6,232 bases of DNA from Verrucomicrobiales bacterium (GTDB taxonomy: Bacteria > Verrucomicrobiota > Verrucomicrobiia > Limisphaerales > UBA11320), in assembly GCA_003452185.1 (NCBI GenBank), contig DMJJ01000516.1:1-6232 (forward strand). Direction: 5' to 3'. Below the pieces are notes generated by a model that saw nothing but the letters and a program-made list of their open reading frames with translations, was not told the DNA's origin and did no database searches. The stretch's first letter is position 1. Each line of letters begins with the position of its first letter. Below are positions 6,069 through 6,232 of the stretch, in pieces. Both the position numbers and the translations under genes were made by a program.

Positions 6069-6099
6069 AGTATGTGCGATTCGGCCCTCCGAGTGTAAA
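6069..6099 (-). promoter_or_regulatory. shc: Weak candidate promoter for shc
   Basis: Read on the minus strand, TTTACA (6099-6094) matches 5 of 6 bases of a -35 box. CATACT (6074-6069) matches 4 of 6 of a -10 box. The 19-base spacing is longer than ideal. Transcription would begin near 6062, at the first GTG candidate, which would give an almost leaderless mRNA. This is suggestive only. Confidence 0.25.
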
Positions 6100-6108
6100 G
6101 TGTTTTTG

Positions 6109-6137
6109 CCCCCCCCCACCCCCCACCCGCAACCCCC
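6109..6137 (-). other. G-quadruplex-capable tract upstream of shc
   Basis: On the minus strand, four G-runs of 5, 3, 6 and 9 bases are separated by loops of 4, 1 and 1 bases. This fits the canonical quadruplex pattern; the plus strand is correspondingly C-rich and could form an i-motif. It ends 9 bp upstream of the candidate -35 box of shc. A competing hairpin is possible between the C5 at 6133-6137 and the G6 at 6144-6149. Confidence 0.6.
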
Positions 6138-6232
6138 TCGCCTGGGGGGCGGACCGATAGCCCAGCGGCTCCCGTGCCTGCTTTTGGGACGGATTCCGCC
6201 CTCCACCCACAGTTAATCCGCATCACTGTCCA

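Larger units (their letters stand above)
6064..6232. other. Upstream region of shc at the right edge
   Basis: This 169-bp stretch precedes the likely shc start on the minus strand. The cyclase frame stays open through it to GTG 6210, but the translation is Gly/Arg-rich, unlike the conserved enzyme, so I treat it as non-coding. It contains the G-rich tract and the weak promoter described separately. No gene is visible between 6211 and the window end. Confidence 0.55.

Noticed and set aside
6064..6210. Extended shc N-terminus from GTG 6210
   Set aside because: It would add 49 Gly/Arg-rich residues encoded by the G-run region, unlike Shc N-termini, and would cover the candidate promoter.
4354..6216. 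A 620-residue open frame antisense to shc
   Set aside because: It is the complement of a certain enzyme gene in high-GC DNA, where long antisense frames are expected. Its translation is low-complexity with no family features.

Overview
The window is GC-rich bacterial chromosomal DNA and most resembles a Verrucomicrobiota (Verrucomicrobia) genome. That placement rests on recalled family knowledge: the squalene-hopene cyclase and the SPFH protein read like verrucomicrobial versions. No rRNA or other marker is present to confirm it.

Layout. Positions 1-301 are non-coding. They begin with a 62-bp-period direct repeat that runs off the left edge and end with a promoter/operator-like stretch. Four co-oriented plus-strand genes follow: an SPFH/band-7 membrane protein (302-1192), a 76-residue ribbon-helix-helix (Arc-like) protein (1319-1549), a TVP38/TMEM64 (VTT-domain) membrane protein (1546-2298), and a mercuric-reductase-like FAD/NAD(P) disulfide oxidoreductase (2303-3886). 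The last three are tightly packed, with a 4-bp ATGA overlap and then a 4-bp gap. A 126-bp spacer holding a strong GC hairpin and nested palindromes separates the SPFH gene from them. A squalene-hopene cyclase gene (shc) fills the right side on the minus strand. It converges on the oxidoreductase across a 95-bp gap and is preceded by a G-rich, quadruplex-capable region near the right edge.

How the genes may work together. The SPFH and TVP38 proteins are integral membrane proteins, and the oxidoreductase has a Trp/Arg-rich C-terminal tail that could touch the membrane. The small RHH protein is the only candidate regulator, and palindromes upstream of its start codon and upstream of the SPFH gene are possible operators. 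TVP38 next to, or fused to, MerA-like oxidoreductases is a recurrent arrangement, so these two probably act together in a membrane-linked redox process, though the substrate is unknown. Shc makes hopanoids, which order membranes. A shared membrane theme is possible, but shc is a separate convergent transcription unit.

No mobile element, CRISPR array, tRNA or rRNA was seen. The most interesting points are the SPFH-RHH-TVP38-oxidoreductase module, the palindromes in front of the RHH gene, the MerA-like enzyme that lacks MerA's C-terminal cysteine pair, the G8 tract at the RHH/TVP38 junction, the GTG-only start options of shc, and the left-edge tandem repeat.
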